Shown: positions 41,286-51,302 of the stretch, piece by piece
Position numbering within the stretch: the stretch's first letter is position 1
Layout of the letters: the number at the start of each line of letters is the position of its first letter
NCBI RefSeq assembly: GCF_013409045.1
Contig: NZ_JACCBT010000001.1
Span: 62,001-126,000 of the forward strand
Direction: 5' to 3'
From: Actinomadura citrea
Lineage (GTDB): Bacteria > Actinomycetota > Actinomycetes > Streptosporangiales > Streptosporangiaceae
Length of the DNA stretch: 64,000 bases
The notes under the pieces: generated by a model
The model's database searches: none
What the model was told of the DNA's origin: nothing
The model's input: only the letters and a program-made list of their open reading frames with translations
Program-made: the position numbers and the translations under genes

Positions 41286-43058
41286 GTGGCGGCACGCGAA
41301 ATGATCAAGGTGACGGCGGGGCTGGCGGGCCTCGTGGTGGGGCTCGCCGGATGCGCCGGAGGAGGGGACGGCGCGTCCGCGGAGGGCGCGTCCCGCCAGG
41401 GCGGCACGCTGCGCGTCGTCGGCTCGTCCGACGTGGAGCACCTCGACCCCGCGTCCGTGGCCAGCGTCGGCGCGTACGGGCTCGTCCGCATGTTCGCCCG
41501 GACCCTGTTCGGGAACCGGGCGTCCAACGACTTCCAGGAGACGGTCCCCGTGCGGCCCGACGTCGCCGAGCGGATCCCGACACGCGAGAACGGCGACGTC
41601 GGCAAGGACCGCCGCACGTACACGGTCCGGCTGCGCGACGGCGTCCGGTGGAACACCAACCCGCCGCGCCCCGTGACCGCCCAGGACTTCGTCCGCGCCT
41701 TCGAACGGCTGTGCAACCCGGCCTCGCCGTCCGCCGCCAAGGGCTACTTCGTCTCCACCCTCAAGGGCATGGACGCGTTCTGCCGCGGATACGGCTCCGT
41801 CAACGCCAAGGACGCCGGGGCGATCGCCGCCTACCAGCGCGACCACGGCTTCGAGGGCGTCCGCGCCAAGGACGAACGGACGCTGGTGTTCAAGCTGAAG
41901 CGTCCCGCCAGCGACTTCCTCAACCTGCTGTCGCTCCCGGTCACCGCGGCCGCGCCGCAGGAGTACGACCGGTACGTCCCGGACAGTGCCGAGTTCCGGC
42001 AGCACACCGTCTCCAACGGCCCGTACCAGATCACCGACTACAAGCCGGGCATCTCCTACCTGCTCACTCACAACCCGGCGTGGCAGGCCGGCTCGGACCC
42101 GCTGCGCGAGCGGCACGTCGCGAAGATCCAGATCACGCTGGGGCAGGACTCGCCGGAGACCGTCCAGCAGCAGATCGAGCAGGGAAACGCCGACCTCGCG
42201 TGGGACCAGCCCGTCCCGACGTCGGCGATCCCGCGGCTGCGCGACGACCCGCGCTTCGCGATCAGGGAGACCCCGAACAACAGCCCGTACCTGGTGTTCA
42301 ACACGCGCAGCCCCCGCAACCGCGGCGCGCTCGGCGACCGGGCGGTCCGGCAGGCGCTGGAGTACGCCGTCGACCGCAGCGCCCTCATCAAGATCGTCGG
42401 CGGGCCGTCCGTGGCCAGGCCGCTGCACACGGTGATCCCGCCGGGCAACTCCGGCTACGCGGCCGTCAACCACTACCCCACGCCCGGTGAGTCCGGCGAC
42501 CCCGCCAAATGCCGCGAACTGCTCGGCAAGGCGGGCCGCCCCGGCCTCAAGCTGAAGTTCCCGTACCGGACCAACAGCGTCCACAAACTGATCGCCCAGT
42601 CCATCGCCCAGAACCTCGACGCCTGCGGAGTCGAGACGGAACTGGCCCCCGACTCGGGCGGCTCCTTCTACTCCAGCACCCTCTCCACCCCCGCCCGCGC
42701 CCGCGAGGGCGCCTGGGACATCGCCGCCCCTGGCTGGGTCCCCGACTGGTACGGCAACAACGGCCGCTCGATCATCCAGCCGCTCTTCGACGGCCGCACC
42801 TACGGCCCCAACTCCACCAACTACGGCGGCTACGACAATCCTCAGGTCAACGCCCTCATCGACGCCGCCCTCACCGCCCCCGACGCCCAGCGCGCCGCCG
42901 GCTACTGGCAGCAGGCCGACCAGAAGATCATGGAAGACGCCGCGATCGTCCCCCTCCTGGACCGCGCCCAGACCACCTACCGCTCCTCCCGCGTCCACGG
43001 CGCCTTCTTCCTCCCCACCACCGCCGCCTACGACCTCACGAGGGTCTTTATTGCGTAG
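41286..43058 (+). CDS. ABC transporter substrate-binding lipoprotein, family 5 (OppA-like)
   Basis: Extracellular solute-binding protein of 590 aa, OppA/DppA family. The N-terminal signal ends in the lipobox LAGCAGGG (Cys23). The family start GGTLRVVGSSDVEHLDPA and the segments DGVRWNTNPPRPVTAQDFVRAF and RQALEYAVDRSALIKIVGG are typical of peptide binders. It has no ABC permease or ATPase beside it, so it is an orphan binding protein. GTG start. Its stop codon lies inside a large hairpin. Confidence 0.88.
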   Translation: MAAREMIKVTAGLAGLVVGLAGCAGGGDGASAEGASRQGGTLRVVGSSDVEHLDPASVASVGAYGLVRMFARTLFGNRASNDFQETVPVRPDVAERIPTRENGDVGKDRRTYTVRLRDGVRWNTNPPRPVTAQDFVRAFERLCNPASPSAAKGYFVSTLKGMDAFCRGYGSVNAKDAGAIAAYQRDHGFEGVRAKDERTLVFKLKRPASDFLNLLSLPVTAAAPQEYDRYVPDSAEFRQHTVSNGPYQITDYKPGISYLLTHNPAWQAGSDPLRERHVAKIQITLGQDSPETVQQQIEQGNADLAWDQPVPTSAIPRLRDDPRFAIRETPNNSPYLVFNTRSPRNRGALGDRAVRQALEYAVDRSALIKIVGGPSVARPLHTVIPPGNSGYAAVNHYPTPGESGDPAKCRELLGKAGRPGLKLKFPYRTNSVHKLIAQSIAQNLDACGVETELAPDSGGSFYSSTLSTPARAREGAWDIAAPGWVPDWYGNNGRSIIQPLFDGRTYGPNSTNYGGYDNPQVNALIDAALTAPDAQRAAGYWQQADQKIMEDAAIVPLLDRAQTTYRSSRVHGAFFLPTTAAYDLTRVFIA

Positions 43059-43099
43059 TTGTGGGGCGGGGCGCAGAGCGCCCCGCCCCACAACTACGC
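43053..43099. terminator. 22-bp perfect hairpin covering the stop codon
   Basis: Arms 43053-43074 and 43078-43099 are perfect complements, with a 3-nt loop (AGA). The core is GTTGTGGGGCGGGGCGC. The stop TAG of the upstream gene (43056-43058) lies inside the left arm. Preceded by TCTTTATT. Confidence 0.85.
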
Positions 43100-43555
43100 G
43101 GGCGATCGCTGGCATCGCTCCGGCTCGCCTTGCGGCTCGCTGCGCGATCAGATTCTTGCTTCGCTCGAATCTGCCTTCGGACGCGATCGCAACCATTGAG
43201 GTCGCCGCGTGGTTGCGGCGCCGGCTGCGGTCCCAGCGCCCCTTCGGTCGGTGGCTGGTGTCGTTGTGTCCCTGACGGTCCACCTTGTTCCCACTGGACG
43301 GGCCGCTGGGCGATTCAGTCCCGCACGATCGCGTCTTCGCTCGGCTTCGCCGGAGGTCCCCCTGATCGCGAGCCGGCCGCCAGGCAACTGCGAAGCGGTG
43401 CTTCGATCGGCCGCAGTACGCGCTGCAAAACACAGCGCTGGCCTCAGCCACCGCAGCGACCACGCGATGACCTGGGGACGCGATCGCGTCCGAGGGCAGG
43501 TTCGAGCTTGCGAGCACCTGATCGCTCGGCGATGGGGCGATGCCGGCGATCGGCT
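43100..43555. repeat. Large imperfect inverted repeat, intergenic
   Basis: Arm A (about 43100-43240) and arm B (about 43434-43555) are inverted copies with high similarity. Both contain CGATCGCYGGCATCGC and CTCGGACGCGATCGC-type cores; the octamer GCGATCGC occurs at 43102, 43183 and 43480. Between the arms about 190 bp holds similar GATCGCG and TTCGCTCGGCTTCGCCGG segments. No coding sequence is recognisable. It could be a MITE-like or REP-like element, or a structured RNA. Stretch 43556-43631 has nothing besides the next gene's ribosome binding region. Confidence 0.68.
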
Positions 43556-43631
43556 GCGGTCCTCGACGATGGAGGGCACCAAGGGTCCGAAGGAGGAGAG
43601 GAGTGCAATAAACAGGACATAACCTGATCAG

Positions 43632-44951
43632 ATGCAGGCTGGTGAGTTGCGGGGGATCTTGCGAGGGCGGGATTTCCGGCGGCTTTACGGGACGCGGCTT
43701 GCCTCGCAGTTGACGGACGGCGTGTTCCAGGTGGCGCTCGCCGGATACGTGTTCTTCTCGCCCGAGCGGCAGGCGACGGCGGCCAAGGCGGCGGCCGCGT
43801 TCGCGGTGACGCTGCTGCCCTACTCGGCGCTCGGGCCCTTCGCCGGGGTGTTCATCGACCGGTGGCGGCGGCGGCAGATCCTCGTGTGGACGCCGGTGCT
43901 GCGCGCGCTGCTCGTGCTGATCGTCGCCGGGCTCGTGGCGGGCGGGCAGGACGGGCTCGGCTTCTTCCTCGGGGTGCTCGTCGTGCTGGGCGTGAACCGC
44001 TTCTTCCTCGCGGCGCTGTCCGCGGCGCTCCCGCACGTCGTGCGACGCGACCAGTTGGTCACGGCGAACGCGTTCAGTGTCACGTCCGGGACGATCATCG
44101 CGTTCGCCGGCGCGGGCGTCGGCTACGGGTTCCGGCGGGTGTTCGGTGCGGGGCACGACGGGACGGCGCTGATCCTCGTGGTCGCGGCGGCGCTGTTCCT
44201 GCTGGCCGGACTGATCGCGACGACCCTTCCGAAGGGCCTGCTCGGCCCCCACGGGGCGGCGGAGGACGTCACCACTGCGGCGGAGGTGTCGCAGGCGCCC
44301 CGGGCCGTCGAGGCGATCCGGGGGGTTCTGGGCGGGCTTGTGGACGGGGGGCGGCATATCGCGCGGCGGCCGCAGGCGGCGCTGGCGCTCGGTGCGATCT
44401 CGTTTCACCGGTTCCTGTACGGCGTCGTTCTGATCATGACGCTGCTGCTGTGCCGGAACCACTTCGCCGGCGATCCCGACCGGGGGCTGGAGACGTTCGC
44501 GCTGATGCTGGGGGTGTCCGGCGCCGGGTACTTCGCGGCGGCGCTGATCACGCCGCCGGTGGTGCGGCGGATCAGCAAGCAGGCGTGGGTGGCGTGGCAG
44601 CTCGGCGGGGCCGCGCTGAGCCTGCTCGTCCTCGGCATGCCGTTCGCGGAGCGTCCCTGGGCGGTCGGCGCCTTCCTGCTCGGCGTCGTGTCGCAGGGCG
44701 TGAAGTTGTGCGTCGACACGACGCTGCAGGAGACGATCGACGACGCCTACAGGGGGCGGGTCTTCGCCGTCTACGACATGCTGTTCAACGCGACGTTCGC
44801 CGCTGCCGCCGCCGCTGCCGCGACCTGGCTGCCCTCGGACGGGCGCGCCGACCTCACCCTCCTCGCGGTGATCGTGGCCTACGCAGCGGGCGCCGTGGCC
44901 TACCGGACGGCCGCCTCCCGCACGCAACGGCCCGCGCACGCCCTGCGTTAG
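43632..44951 (+). CDS. MFS transporter, drug/enterobactin-exporter type
   Basis: Membrane transporter of 439 aa with about 12 helices. The N-terminus [29 protein letters not shown] and [16 protein letters not shown] (motif A variant) match EntS-like/MFS_3 exporters. The substrate is unknown. It overlaps the stop of the convergent bioA gene by 4 bp. The start at ATG 43632 lies after AGGAGAGG at some distance. Confidence 0.85.
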   Translation: MQAGELRGILRGRDFRRLYGTRLASQLTDGVFQVALAGYVFFSPERQATAAKAAAAFAVTLLPYSALGPFAGVFIDRWRRRQILVWTPVLRALLVLIVAGLVAGGQDGLGFFLGVLVVLGVNRFFLAALSAALPHVVRRDQLVTANAFSVTSGTIIAFAGAGVGYGFRRVFGAGHDGTALILVVAAALFLLAGLIATTLPKGLLGPHGAAEDVTTAAEVSQAPRAVEAIRGVLGGLVDGGRHIARRPQAALALGAISFHRFLYGVVLIMTLLLCRNHFAGDPDRGLETFALMLGVSGAGYFAAALITPPVVRRISKQAWVAWQLGGAALSLLVLGMPFAERPWAVGAFLLGVVSQGVKLCVDTTLQETIDDAYRGRVFAVYDMLFNATFAAAAAAAATWLPSDGRADLTLLAVIVAYAAGAVAYRTAASRTQRPAHALR

Positions 44952-46261
44952 AGCGACTCCGCTATGGCGTGCATGGCGGCGGCGATGTGGTGGACCTCGT
45001 CTTCCGTGCACACGTACGGCGGCATCGTGTAGACGAGCCGGCCGAAGGGCCGCAGCCAGACACCGTGCGCCATGGCGATCTCCTGGACGTCCAGGACGTC
45101 CACCGGCTCGCGCGCCTCCATCACGCCGATCGCGCCGAGGACGCGGACGTCCGCCACCCCGGGGAGCTCCGCGACGCCGTCGAGCTCGCTGGTCAGGACC
45201 GCCTCGATGGTGTCGACCTCGTCCCGCCAGTCGCGCGAGAGCAGCAGGTCGATGGACGCGGACGCGACCGCGGCGGCCAGCGGGTTGGCCATGTAGGTGG
45301 GCCCGTGCATCAGGACGCCCGCCTCGCCGGAGGTGATGCCGTGGGCGACGCGGTCGGTGCACAGCGTCGCGGCCATCGTCATGTAGCCGCCGGTCAGCGC
45401 CTTGCCGAGGCACATGATGTCGGGGACGACCTCGGCGTGGTCGCAGCCCCACAGCTCGCCCGTCCGGCCGAACCCGGTGGCGATCTCGTCCAGGATCAGC
45501 AGCAGTCCGTGCTCGTCGGCGATGTCGCGGAGGGCGCGCAGGTACTCGGGGGCGTAGAAGCGCATGCCGCCGGCGCCCTGGACGATCGGTTCCGCGATGA
45601 TCCCGGCGAGCTCGTCCGCGTGCTTCGCGGCCAGATCCGCCAGCTCGTCCAGGTACGCCTCGTCGGGTTCGGTGGCGTAGCCCAGCGGGGGCGGGGACGC
45701 GAAGACGTGCTGGGTGAGGGCGTCGGTGAACATGTGGTGCATCCCGTTCACCGGGTCGCAGACGGCCATGTCGCCGAACGTGTCGCCGTGGTAGCCGCCC
45801 CGGACGGTGAGGAGCCGGCGCCGTTCCGGACGCCCCTGCGACCGCCAGAACTGCAGCGCCATCTTGATCGCGACCTCGACCCCGACGGACCCGGAGTCGG
45901 CGAAGAACACCTTGGTCAGCGGCTCGGGAGAGATCTCGACGAGCCGCTCGGCGAGCCGGACGGCGGGCGGGTGCGTGAGCCCGCCGAACATGACGTGCGC
46001 CATCTTGCCGAGCTGCCCGGTGACGGCCGCGTTCAGCTTCGGGTGGTTGTAGCCGTGCACGGCCGCCCACCAGGAGGACATTCCGTCGATCAGCTCGGTG
46101 CCGTCCGCGAGGGTCAGCCGCACCCCGTCCGCCGACACGACCGGCAGCGCGGGCGCCGTCGCCGGCATCGGCGCGTACGGGTGCCAGATGTGCTCCCGGT
46201 CGAACTCCAGCATCCGCTCGGTCTCCCGGGGGCTCATCCGCCCCAGCTGCAACGGGATCAC
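44948..46261 (-). CDS. bioA: Adenosylmethionine-8-amino-7-oxononanoate aminotransferase
   Basis: PLP-dependent class III aminotransferase of 437 aa that makes 7,8-diaminopelargonate for biotin synthesis using SAM as amino donor. Family signatures: [61 protein letters not shown], and the PLP Lys in [10 protein letters not shown]. Translation-coupled (4-bp GTGA overlap) with the upstream cca gene. No other bio genes are nearby, so the pathway partners must lie elsewhere. Confidence 0.94.
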   Translation of the reverse strand: MIPLQLGRMSPRETERMLEFDREHIWHPYAPMPATAPALPVVSADGVRLTLADGTELIDGMSSWWAAVHGYNHPKLNAAVTGQLGKMAHVMFGGLTHPPAVRLAERLVEISPEPLTKVFFADSGSVGVEVAIKMALQFWRSQGRPERRRLLTVRGGYHGDTFGDMAVCDPVNGMHHMFTDALTQHVFASPPPLGYATEPDEAYLDELADLAAKHADELAGIIAEPIVQGAGGMRFYAPEYLRALRDIADEHGLLLILDEIATGFGRTGELWGCDHAEVVPDIMCLGKALTGGYMTMAATLCTDRVAHGITSGEAGVLMHGPTYMANPLAAAVASASIDLLLSRDWRDEVDTIEAVLTSELDGVAELPGVADVRVLGAIGVMEAREPVDVLDVQEIAMAHGVWLRPFGRLVYTMPPYVCTEDEVHHIAAAMHAIAESL

Positions 46262-47733
46262 TTGCCGTCCTCCTCACGGCCGGACGTGGTGCCGATGCCC
46301 TCGGCGGCGGCCCAGCGGCGCAGTTCGTCGGCGGCGGCCTCCTTGCCGATCATGCCGCGGTCCAGGCGGAGTTCGAGGAGGAAGCCGTAGGCGCGGCCGA
46401 CGAGGGGCCCGGGGGTGATGCCGAGGATCTCCTGGATCTCGTTGCCGTCGATCTCCGGGCGGATCGCGGCCAGCTCCTCCTCCTCCGCCAGCCGTCCGAT
46501 CCGCACCTCCAGGTCGTCGTAGGTGCGGCGCAGCCGGTCGGCCTTGCGCTTGTTGCGGGTGGTGCAGTCGGCGCGGGTCAGCTTGTGCAGGCGGTTGAGG
46601 AGCGGCCCGGCGTCGCGCACGTACCGGCGGACGGCCGAGTCGGTCCACTCGCCGGTCCCGTAGCCGTGGAAGCGCAGGTGCAGCTCCACGAGGCGGGACA
46701 CGTCGGAGATGACGTCCTTCGGGTAGCGCAGCGCGGTCAGCCGCTTGCGGGCCATCTTCGCGCCCACGACCTCGTGGTGGTGGAAGGAGACCCGGCCGCC
46801 CGTCTCGAACCGGCGGGTCTTGGGCTTGCCGATGTCGTGCAGCAGCGCCGCGAGCCGCAGGACGAGGTCGGGGCCGCCCTCCTCCTGCGCGATCGCCTGC
46901 TCCAGGACGATCAGCGAGTGCTCGTAGACGTCCTTGTGCCGGTGGTGCTCGTCGATCTCCAGCCGCAGCCTGGGCAGCTCGGGCAGGACGTGCGCGGCGA
47001 GGCCGGTCTCGACCAGCAGTGCCAGGCCCTCCCGCGGGTACCGGCCGCAGAGCAGCTTGGACAGCTCGTCCCGGACCCGCTCGGCCGACACGATCTCGAT
47101 GCGGCCCGCCATGTCCTTCATCGCGCGCACGACGTCGGGCGCGACGGTGAAGCCGAGCTGGGAGGCGAACCGGGCGGCGCGCATCATCCGCAGCGGGTCG
47201 TCGCTGAAGGAGTCCTCCGGCCGGCCGGGCGTCCGCAGCACCTTGCGCTGCAGGTCGGTGAGGCCGCCGAACGGGTCGACGAAGTCGTGCCCGGGCAGCC
47301 GCGCCGCCATCGCGTTGACGGCGAAGTCGCGGCGGCGCAGGTCCTCCACGAGGGACGTCCCGTAGGACACCTCCGGCTTGCGGGACTTCGGGTCGTAGGA
47401 CTCGCTGCGATAGGTGGTGATCTCCAGCTCGACGCCGTCCTTGCGCAGGCCGACCGTGCCGAAGTCGATGCCGATCGTCCAGTGCGCGTCCGCCCAGCCG
47501 CGGATGATCTCCAGGGTGCGCTCGGGCGGGGCGTCGGTGGTCAGGTCGACGTCCTTGGTCGGACGGCGCAGCAGCGCGTCCCGGACGGGCCCGCCGACCA
47601 GCGCCAGCTCGTGACCGGCCGCCGCGAACCGGGCGCCGAGGTCGTCGGCGACGGGCGCGATCCCGCGCAGCAGCTCGGCGATCGCGGTACGCCGCGAGGA
47701 CTCTGGGGTCACGTTCTGGTCTGGCACGGCCAT
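46258..47733 (-). CDS. cca: CCA tRNA nucleotidyltransferase / poly(A) polymerase-type
   Basis: Class II nucleotidyltransferase of 491 aa that adds CCA to tRNA 3' ends. The head motif [25 protein letters not shown] holds the catalytic Asp pair; [11 protein letters not shown] and [18 protein letters not shown] follow. A C-terminal HD domain is present ([24 protein letters not shown]). The start MAVPDQNV was chosen after an AAGGA; the frame continues upstream but without family similarity. Same position as pcnA in Mycobacterium and Streptomyces, divergent from the YbaK-murJ block. Confidence 0.94.
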   Translation of the reverse strand: MAVPDQNVTPESSRRTAIAELLRGIAPVADDLGARFAAAGHELALVGGPVRDALLRRPTKDVDLTTDAPPERTLEIIRGWADAHWTIGIDFGTVGLRKDGVELEITTYRSESYDPKSRKPEVSYGTSLVEDLRRRDFAVNAMAARLPGHDFVDPFGGLTDLQRKVLRTPGRPEDSFSDDPLRMMRAARFASQLGFTVAPDVVRAMKDMAGRIEIVSAERVRDELSKLLCGRYPREGLALLVETGLAAHVLPELPRLRLEIDEHHRHKDVYEHSLIVLEQAIAQEEGGPDLVLRLAALLHDIGKPKTRRFETGGRVSFHHHEVVGAKMARKRLTALRYPKDVISDVSRLVELHLRFHGYGTGEWTDSAVRRYVRDAGPLLNRLHKLTRADCTTRNKRKADRLRRTYDDLEVRIGRLAEEEELAAIRPEIDGNEIQEILGITPGPLVGRAYGFLLELRLDRGMIGKEAAADELRRWAAAEGIGTTSGREEDGK

Positions 47734-48114
47734 CGAGCGTATTTCCTTGGTTGACGGGCTGACAAAGGACTTTCTGGCGAGCGCCGGGGCCCGCACGGGA
47801 GTCCTTTCGGGGCCGAAGAAGGACGGGGCCCTTCACACGCCCCGTTCCCCGGGTTACGTTTCGGGCACCCCGACGACGCCCTGCGCGACCCGGTGAGCCT
47901 CCCGTACCGACAACGGTAGCGGGATCCAAAAGGGCCACGGTCCGCCGCACGTGCGGTTGAGGTGCGTCGCATGGGTTCGCGTGCCGCGCGGCAGGGATGA
48001 GACCTGCCGTTCCGGGTATGTGGGGGTCTCCCCCCGCAGTGTGCGACGCACGGGGCCGTAGGGAAACCAGATCCGGGGGTGAGCGGGGTCGCCCCCCGCG
48101 GGATGGAGCCGAAC
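47734..48114. other. Divergent spacer between cca and the YbaK gene
   Basis: A 381-bp stretch without a convincing gene. It holds CCGCACGTGCGG (47945-47956), a perfect 12-bp palindrome, and a wider 10-bp inverted repeat (GTGCGTCGCA at 47962-47971 and TGCGACGCAC at 48042-48051, 70 bases apart). A GGGGG-TCT-CCCCC hairpin lies between these two arms (48022-48034). They may form a structured leader for the 48115 gene or operators for the divergent promoters. Confidence 0.5.
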
Positions 48115-48654
48115 ATGAAGGACGCTCTCACCATCCACCGCGCGCTTCTCGGTTGGGAGACGGCGCACGAGATCGTGCGGCTGCGCCTAGCGATGTCCCG
48201 GGCCGACGAACTGCCCAGGGCGCTCGGCCTGCCGCCGGAGCGGTGCCTGGTGACCCGCGTCTACTCCTGCGACGGCGCCCACCACGGCCGCCCCTTCCTT
48301 GCCGGCGCGATCGTCCCGGCAGGCCGGCGGCCGTCCACCGAGGCGGTGCGGCTGGGCGTGGGGGCCCGCGGTGTCCGTCCCGCCCACGCGGACGTGGTCA
48401 ACGCCGTCACCGAGTACGCCGCGGGCCTGGTCTGCCCGCTGCTCCTGCCGGAGTCGATGCCGCTGCTGATCGACCGCGGCCTCGTGGACGGGCTCCACGC
48501 CCACGGCGTCGTCTACACCGCGACCGGCGAGGCGTCCACGGCGCTCGGCATCAAGGCCAGCGCGCTGTACTCCCTCTGTCACCCGAAACCCGTCGACCTG
48601 CTGGCCCCGCTCAGCGCCGCGTCCGCCCCGGGGCGGGACCACGTGACGACCTGA
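48115..48654 (+). CDS. YbaK/EbsC-family (aminoacyl-tRNA deacylase-like) protein
   Basis: Protein of 179 aa with the YbaK fold: DALTIHRALLGWETAHEIVRL at the N-terminus, GRPFLAGAIVPAG in the middle and the C-terminal VVYTATGEASTALGIKASALYSL. Homologues hydrolyse misacylated tRNAs, but the catalytic Lys is not obvious here, so activity is uncertain. ATG 48115 has GGAG at a good distance. In Mycobacterium the equivalent position is a NUDIX (mutT4) gene. Confidence 0.75.
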   Translation: MKDALTIHRALLGWETAHEIVRLRLAMSRADELPRALGLPPERCLVTRVYSCDGAHHGRPFLAGAIVPAGRRPSTEAVRLGVGARGVRPAHADVVNAVTEYAAGLVCPLLLPESMPLLIDRGLVDGLHAHGVVYTATGEASTALGIKASALYSLCHPKPVDLLAPLSAASAPGRDHVTT

Positions 48655-48821
48655 CCCGCGCGCCCGGCGTTGCCCGGCGGGCGGGTGCACCGGGCAACGC
48701 CATGAACACCGACGGACTACCATCGGGGCCGTGGTGCGGGAAAACGACGCCCGCCGTCCTCGGCCTGTCCTCGCGCCGCCGGACGGGTTCTGGACGGGCA
48801 CGGCGTGAGGGCGGACACGGC

Positions 48822-51302
48822 GTGAAAGCGGTCGGACGCGCGTTGGCGCTGGCCGCGCTGCTGCCCTGTCTCACGATGGCGGCCTCCCCGGCCATGGCGT
48901 CCCCCGCCGGGGTCCGGGCTCGGACCCCCGCGAAGGCCCCTGCCGGCGCCCCCGCCGCGGCCCAGGCACGCGCGCAGGTGGCGCTCGCGCTCACCAAGGT
49001 CACGCCGAAGACCCTCACCGCGAAATCCAACATCGAGATTTCCGGTGCGGCGCGCAACCGCACCGGCCACGCGCTGGCCGGCCTCACCCTGCGGCTGCGC
49101 TACAGCGCCCAGCCCATGACCAGCCGGAGCCAGCTCGACCAGCTCGCGTCCGGGCAGCAGACCGCGCTGCCCAACGTCGCCCCGCAGCAGCAGTCGCTCG
49201 CGCAGGCGACCCGGCCCGGCGTGACCCAGGGCTGGAGCTTCCGGACCACCGCGCAGCAGCTGGGCCTGCGCGCCCCCGCCGCCACCCCCGGCGTGTACCC
49301 GATGCGCGTCGAGGTGCTGAACTCCGCGCAGCAGGTCGTCGGCGGCCTGACGACCTTCCTGACGCTGATGCCGAAGCAGCGGAGCTTCAAGCCGGTGGCG
49401 GTCGGCTGGGTCCTGCCGCTGATCGACCGGATGCACCGTGCCAACGACCGCACCTTCATCGACGACGAGCTCACCAAGGAGCTGTCGCCCGGCGGCCGGC
49501 TCCACCGGCTCGTGGAGGCCGCCGCCACCACCGGCACGCCGGTCACGTGGGCGATCGACCCGGCGCTGCTGGACGACGTGCGGCAGATGGCGTCGGGCGA
49601 CTACTACGTCAAGGCGCCCGGAGCCGCCAAGGGCGTCCGGAAGGAGAAGAGCAAGGTCGCGGCGACGTGGCTGACGTCGCTCAAGACCGCTTCCAAGGGC
49701 GACCCCTACTTCGTCCTCCCCTACGGCGACCCCGACGTCACGGCCCTGGTCCGGCGCAAGGCGACCCGCGACATCGGCGTCGCCTTCGACGCGCGCAACA
49801 CCGGCTTCGTGGCGCAGCTCCTCGGCCGCCAGCCCGACGCGCACGTCGCCTGGCCGGCGTCCGGCGTCGGCGGGCCCGGCACGCTCGAACAGCTCGCCAG
49901 GTACGCCCTGAAGGACGGCGGGTCGTTCCTGATGAGCAGCTCCCAGTTCGAGAACCCCGCGACGGGCGCGCAGCCGAACGCGACCACCGCGCTCCAGACG
50001 CACCTGGGCGCCAAGAAGGCCCTCCTTTACGACCAGACGGTCACCCAGATCCTCGACGACGGGTCGCGGTCCGCCTCCCGGGCGCTGATGAGCGAGCAGC
50101 GCTTCCTCGCCGAGACCGCGATGATCGCGGCGGAGGCGCCGAGCGTCCAGCGCACCGTCGTCGTCGCCCCCGACCGGCTGTGGGACCCCTCCGACGGGCT
50201 CGCCAAGAACCTGCTCACCTACACCAAGGCCGCGTCCTGGATCCGCGAGGTGCCGCTGCGGTCGGTCGAGTCGGCCCAGCCGCAGGACCGCGCCTTCCAC
50301 GGCTACTCCGACGACTACGAGAAGTTCGAGCTGGGCGACGTCCACCTGGACCAGACCCGGGCGATCGCGAAGCGCGCGGCGACGTTCCAGGCCGTGATGA
50401 CCGGCCCGGTGAAGATCTCCTACGAGCGCGCCGTGCTGCGGCTGGAGTCGGTCGGCTGGCGGACGTCGCCGAGCCGCGCCAAGCGGGCCCGCAAGGAGCT
50501 GGAGGACGAGCTCAGGAACGACATGCACCGGGTCCGAGTCGTCCCCCCGAAGAACAGGCGCGTGCTGATGGGGGGCAGCTCGGGCAAGCTGCCCGTCCTG
50601 GTCGAGAACACGCTGAGCGACCAGTCGGTGAAGGTCCGGCTCGTCGTGACCTCGGAGAACTCCGCCAAGCTCAAGCTCGGCGAGCTGGAGCCCGACGACG
50701 CGGTGATCGAGCTCGGGCCCGGGGAGCGGGCCCAGCGGTGGATCCCGGCGCAGGCGGCCGGGAACGGCAACTTCGGCGTCCGCCTCGATCTGCAGATTCC
50801 CGGCGCGGGCGGCCGGACGTACGGTGACGGCGAGACCATCACGGTCACCACGACCGGATACGGGCGGCTCGCCCTGCTCATCACGGGCGGCGGACTTGCC
50901 GTACTCTTCGTGGGCGTCGGAGTGCGGGCCATCAGAGCGAGGCGCCGCCGGAAAGCGGAGGCAGCCGGTGACGGGTCGACCGGAATGGGATCGACAGGGA
51001 CAGGGGAACCAGGGGGCGGGCTCCCCGGGCCCGGGTTCCCAGGGCCCGGGATACCCTCCGCCGAATACTCCGGGGCGCCCGGGACGGGGCTACCCGCCGC
51101 AGGGCGACCCCCAGGGGTACCCGCCGGGCCCGCCGCCCCAGGGCCCCCCGCCTCAGGGACCGCGCCCGCAGGGGCCGATCCCGCAGGGCCGGCGGCCGGG
51201 CCCGCAGACTCCTGGCCCGAGGACCCCGCCGCAGTACCCGGGCCCGCCGCCGACGGGCCGGCCGCCGGGCGCGGGGAACATCGCCGCCGAGACGGTGGTT
51301 GA
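48822..51302 (+). CDS. DUF6049 membrane protein upstream of MurJ
   Basis: Secreted/membrane-anchored protein of 826 aa. The signal peptide is VKAVGRALALAALLPCLTMAASPAMA. The external part is beta-rich with a polysaccharide deacetylase/glycoside-hydrolase-like core (VTWAIDPALLDDVRQMA, FVLPYGDPDVTAL). A TM helix (LALLITGGGLAVLFVGVGVRAI) is near residue 690; the cytosolic tail is Gly/Pro/Ala-rich, about 120 residues. It overlaps the N-terminus of murJ by 335 bp in another frame. The equivalent in Mycobacterium (Rv3909) sits before the murJ homologue. Exact role unknown. Confidence 0.83.
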   Translation: MKAVGRALALAALLPCLTMAASPAMASPAGVRARTPAKAPAGAPAAAQARAQVALALTKVTPKTLTAKSNIEISGAARNRTGHALAGLTLRLRYSAQPMTSRSQLDQLASGQQTALPNVAPQQQSLAQATRPGVTQGWSFRTTAQQLGLRAPAATPGVYPMRVEVLNSAQQVVGGLTTFLTLMPKQRSFKPVAVGWVLPLIDRMHRANDRTFIDDELTKELSPGGRLHRLVEAAATTGTPVTWAIDPALLDDVRQMASGDYYVKAPGAAKGVRKEKSKVAATWLTSLKTASKGDPYFVLPYGDPDVTALVRRKATRDIGVAFDARNTGFVAQLLGRQPDAHVAWPASGVGGPGTLEQLARYALKDGGSFLMSSSQFENPATGAQPNATTALQTHLGAKKALLYDQTVTQILDDGSRSASRALMSEQRFLAETAMIAAEAPSVQRTVVVAPDRLWDPSDGLAKNLLTYTKAASWIREVPLRSVESAQPQDRAFHGYSDDYEKFELGDVHLDQTRAIAKRAATFQAVMTGPVKISYERAVLRLESVGWRTSPSRAKRARKELEDELRNDMHRVRVVPPKNRRVLMGGSSGKLPVLVENTLSDQSVKVRLVVTSENSAKLKLGELEPDDAVIELGPGERAQRWIPAQAAGNGNFGVRLDLQIPGAGGRTYGDGETITVTTTGYGRLALLITGGGLAVLFVGVGVRAIRARRRRKAEAAGDGSTGMGSTGTGEPGGGLPGPGFPGPGIPSAEYSGAPGTGLPAAGRPPGVPAGPAAPGPPASGTAPAGADPAGPAAGPADSWPEDPAAVPGPAADGPAAGRGEHRRRDGG

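Noticed and set aside
41250..46277. A 1,675-codon open frame on the minus strand
   Set aside because: It spans several genes and the inverted repeat, and reflects lack of stop codons in high-GC DNA. Only the bioA part in its own frame is supported by homology.
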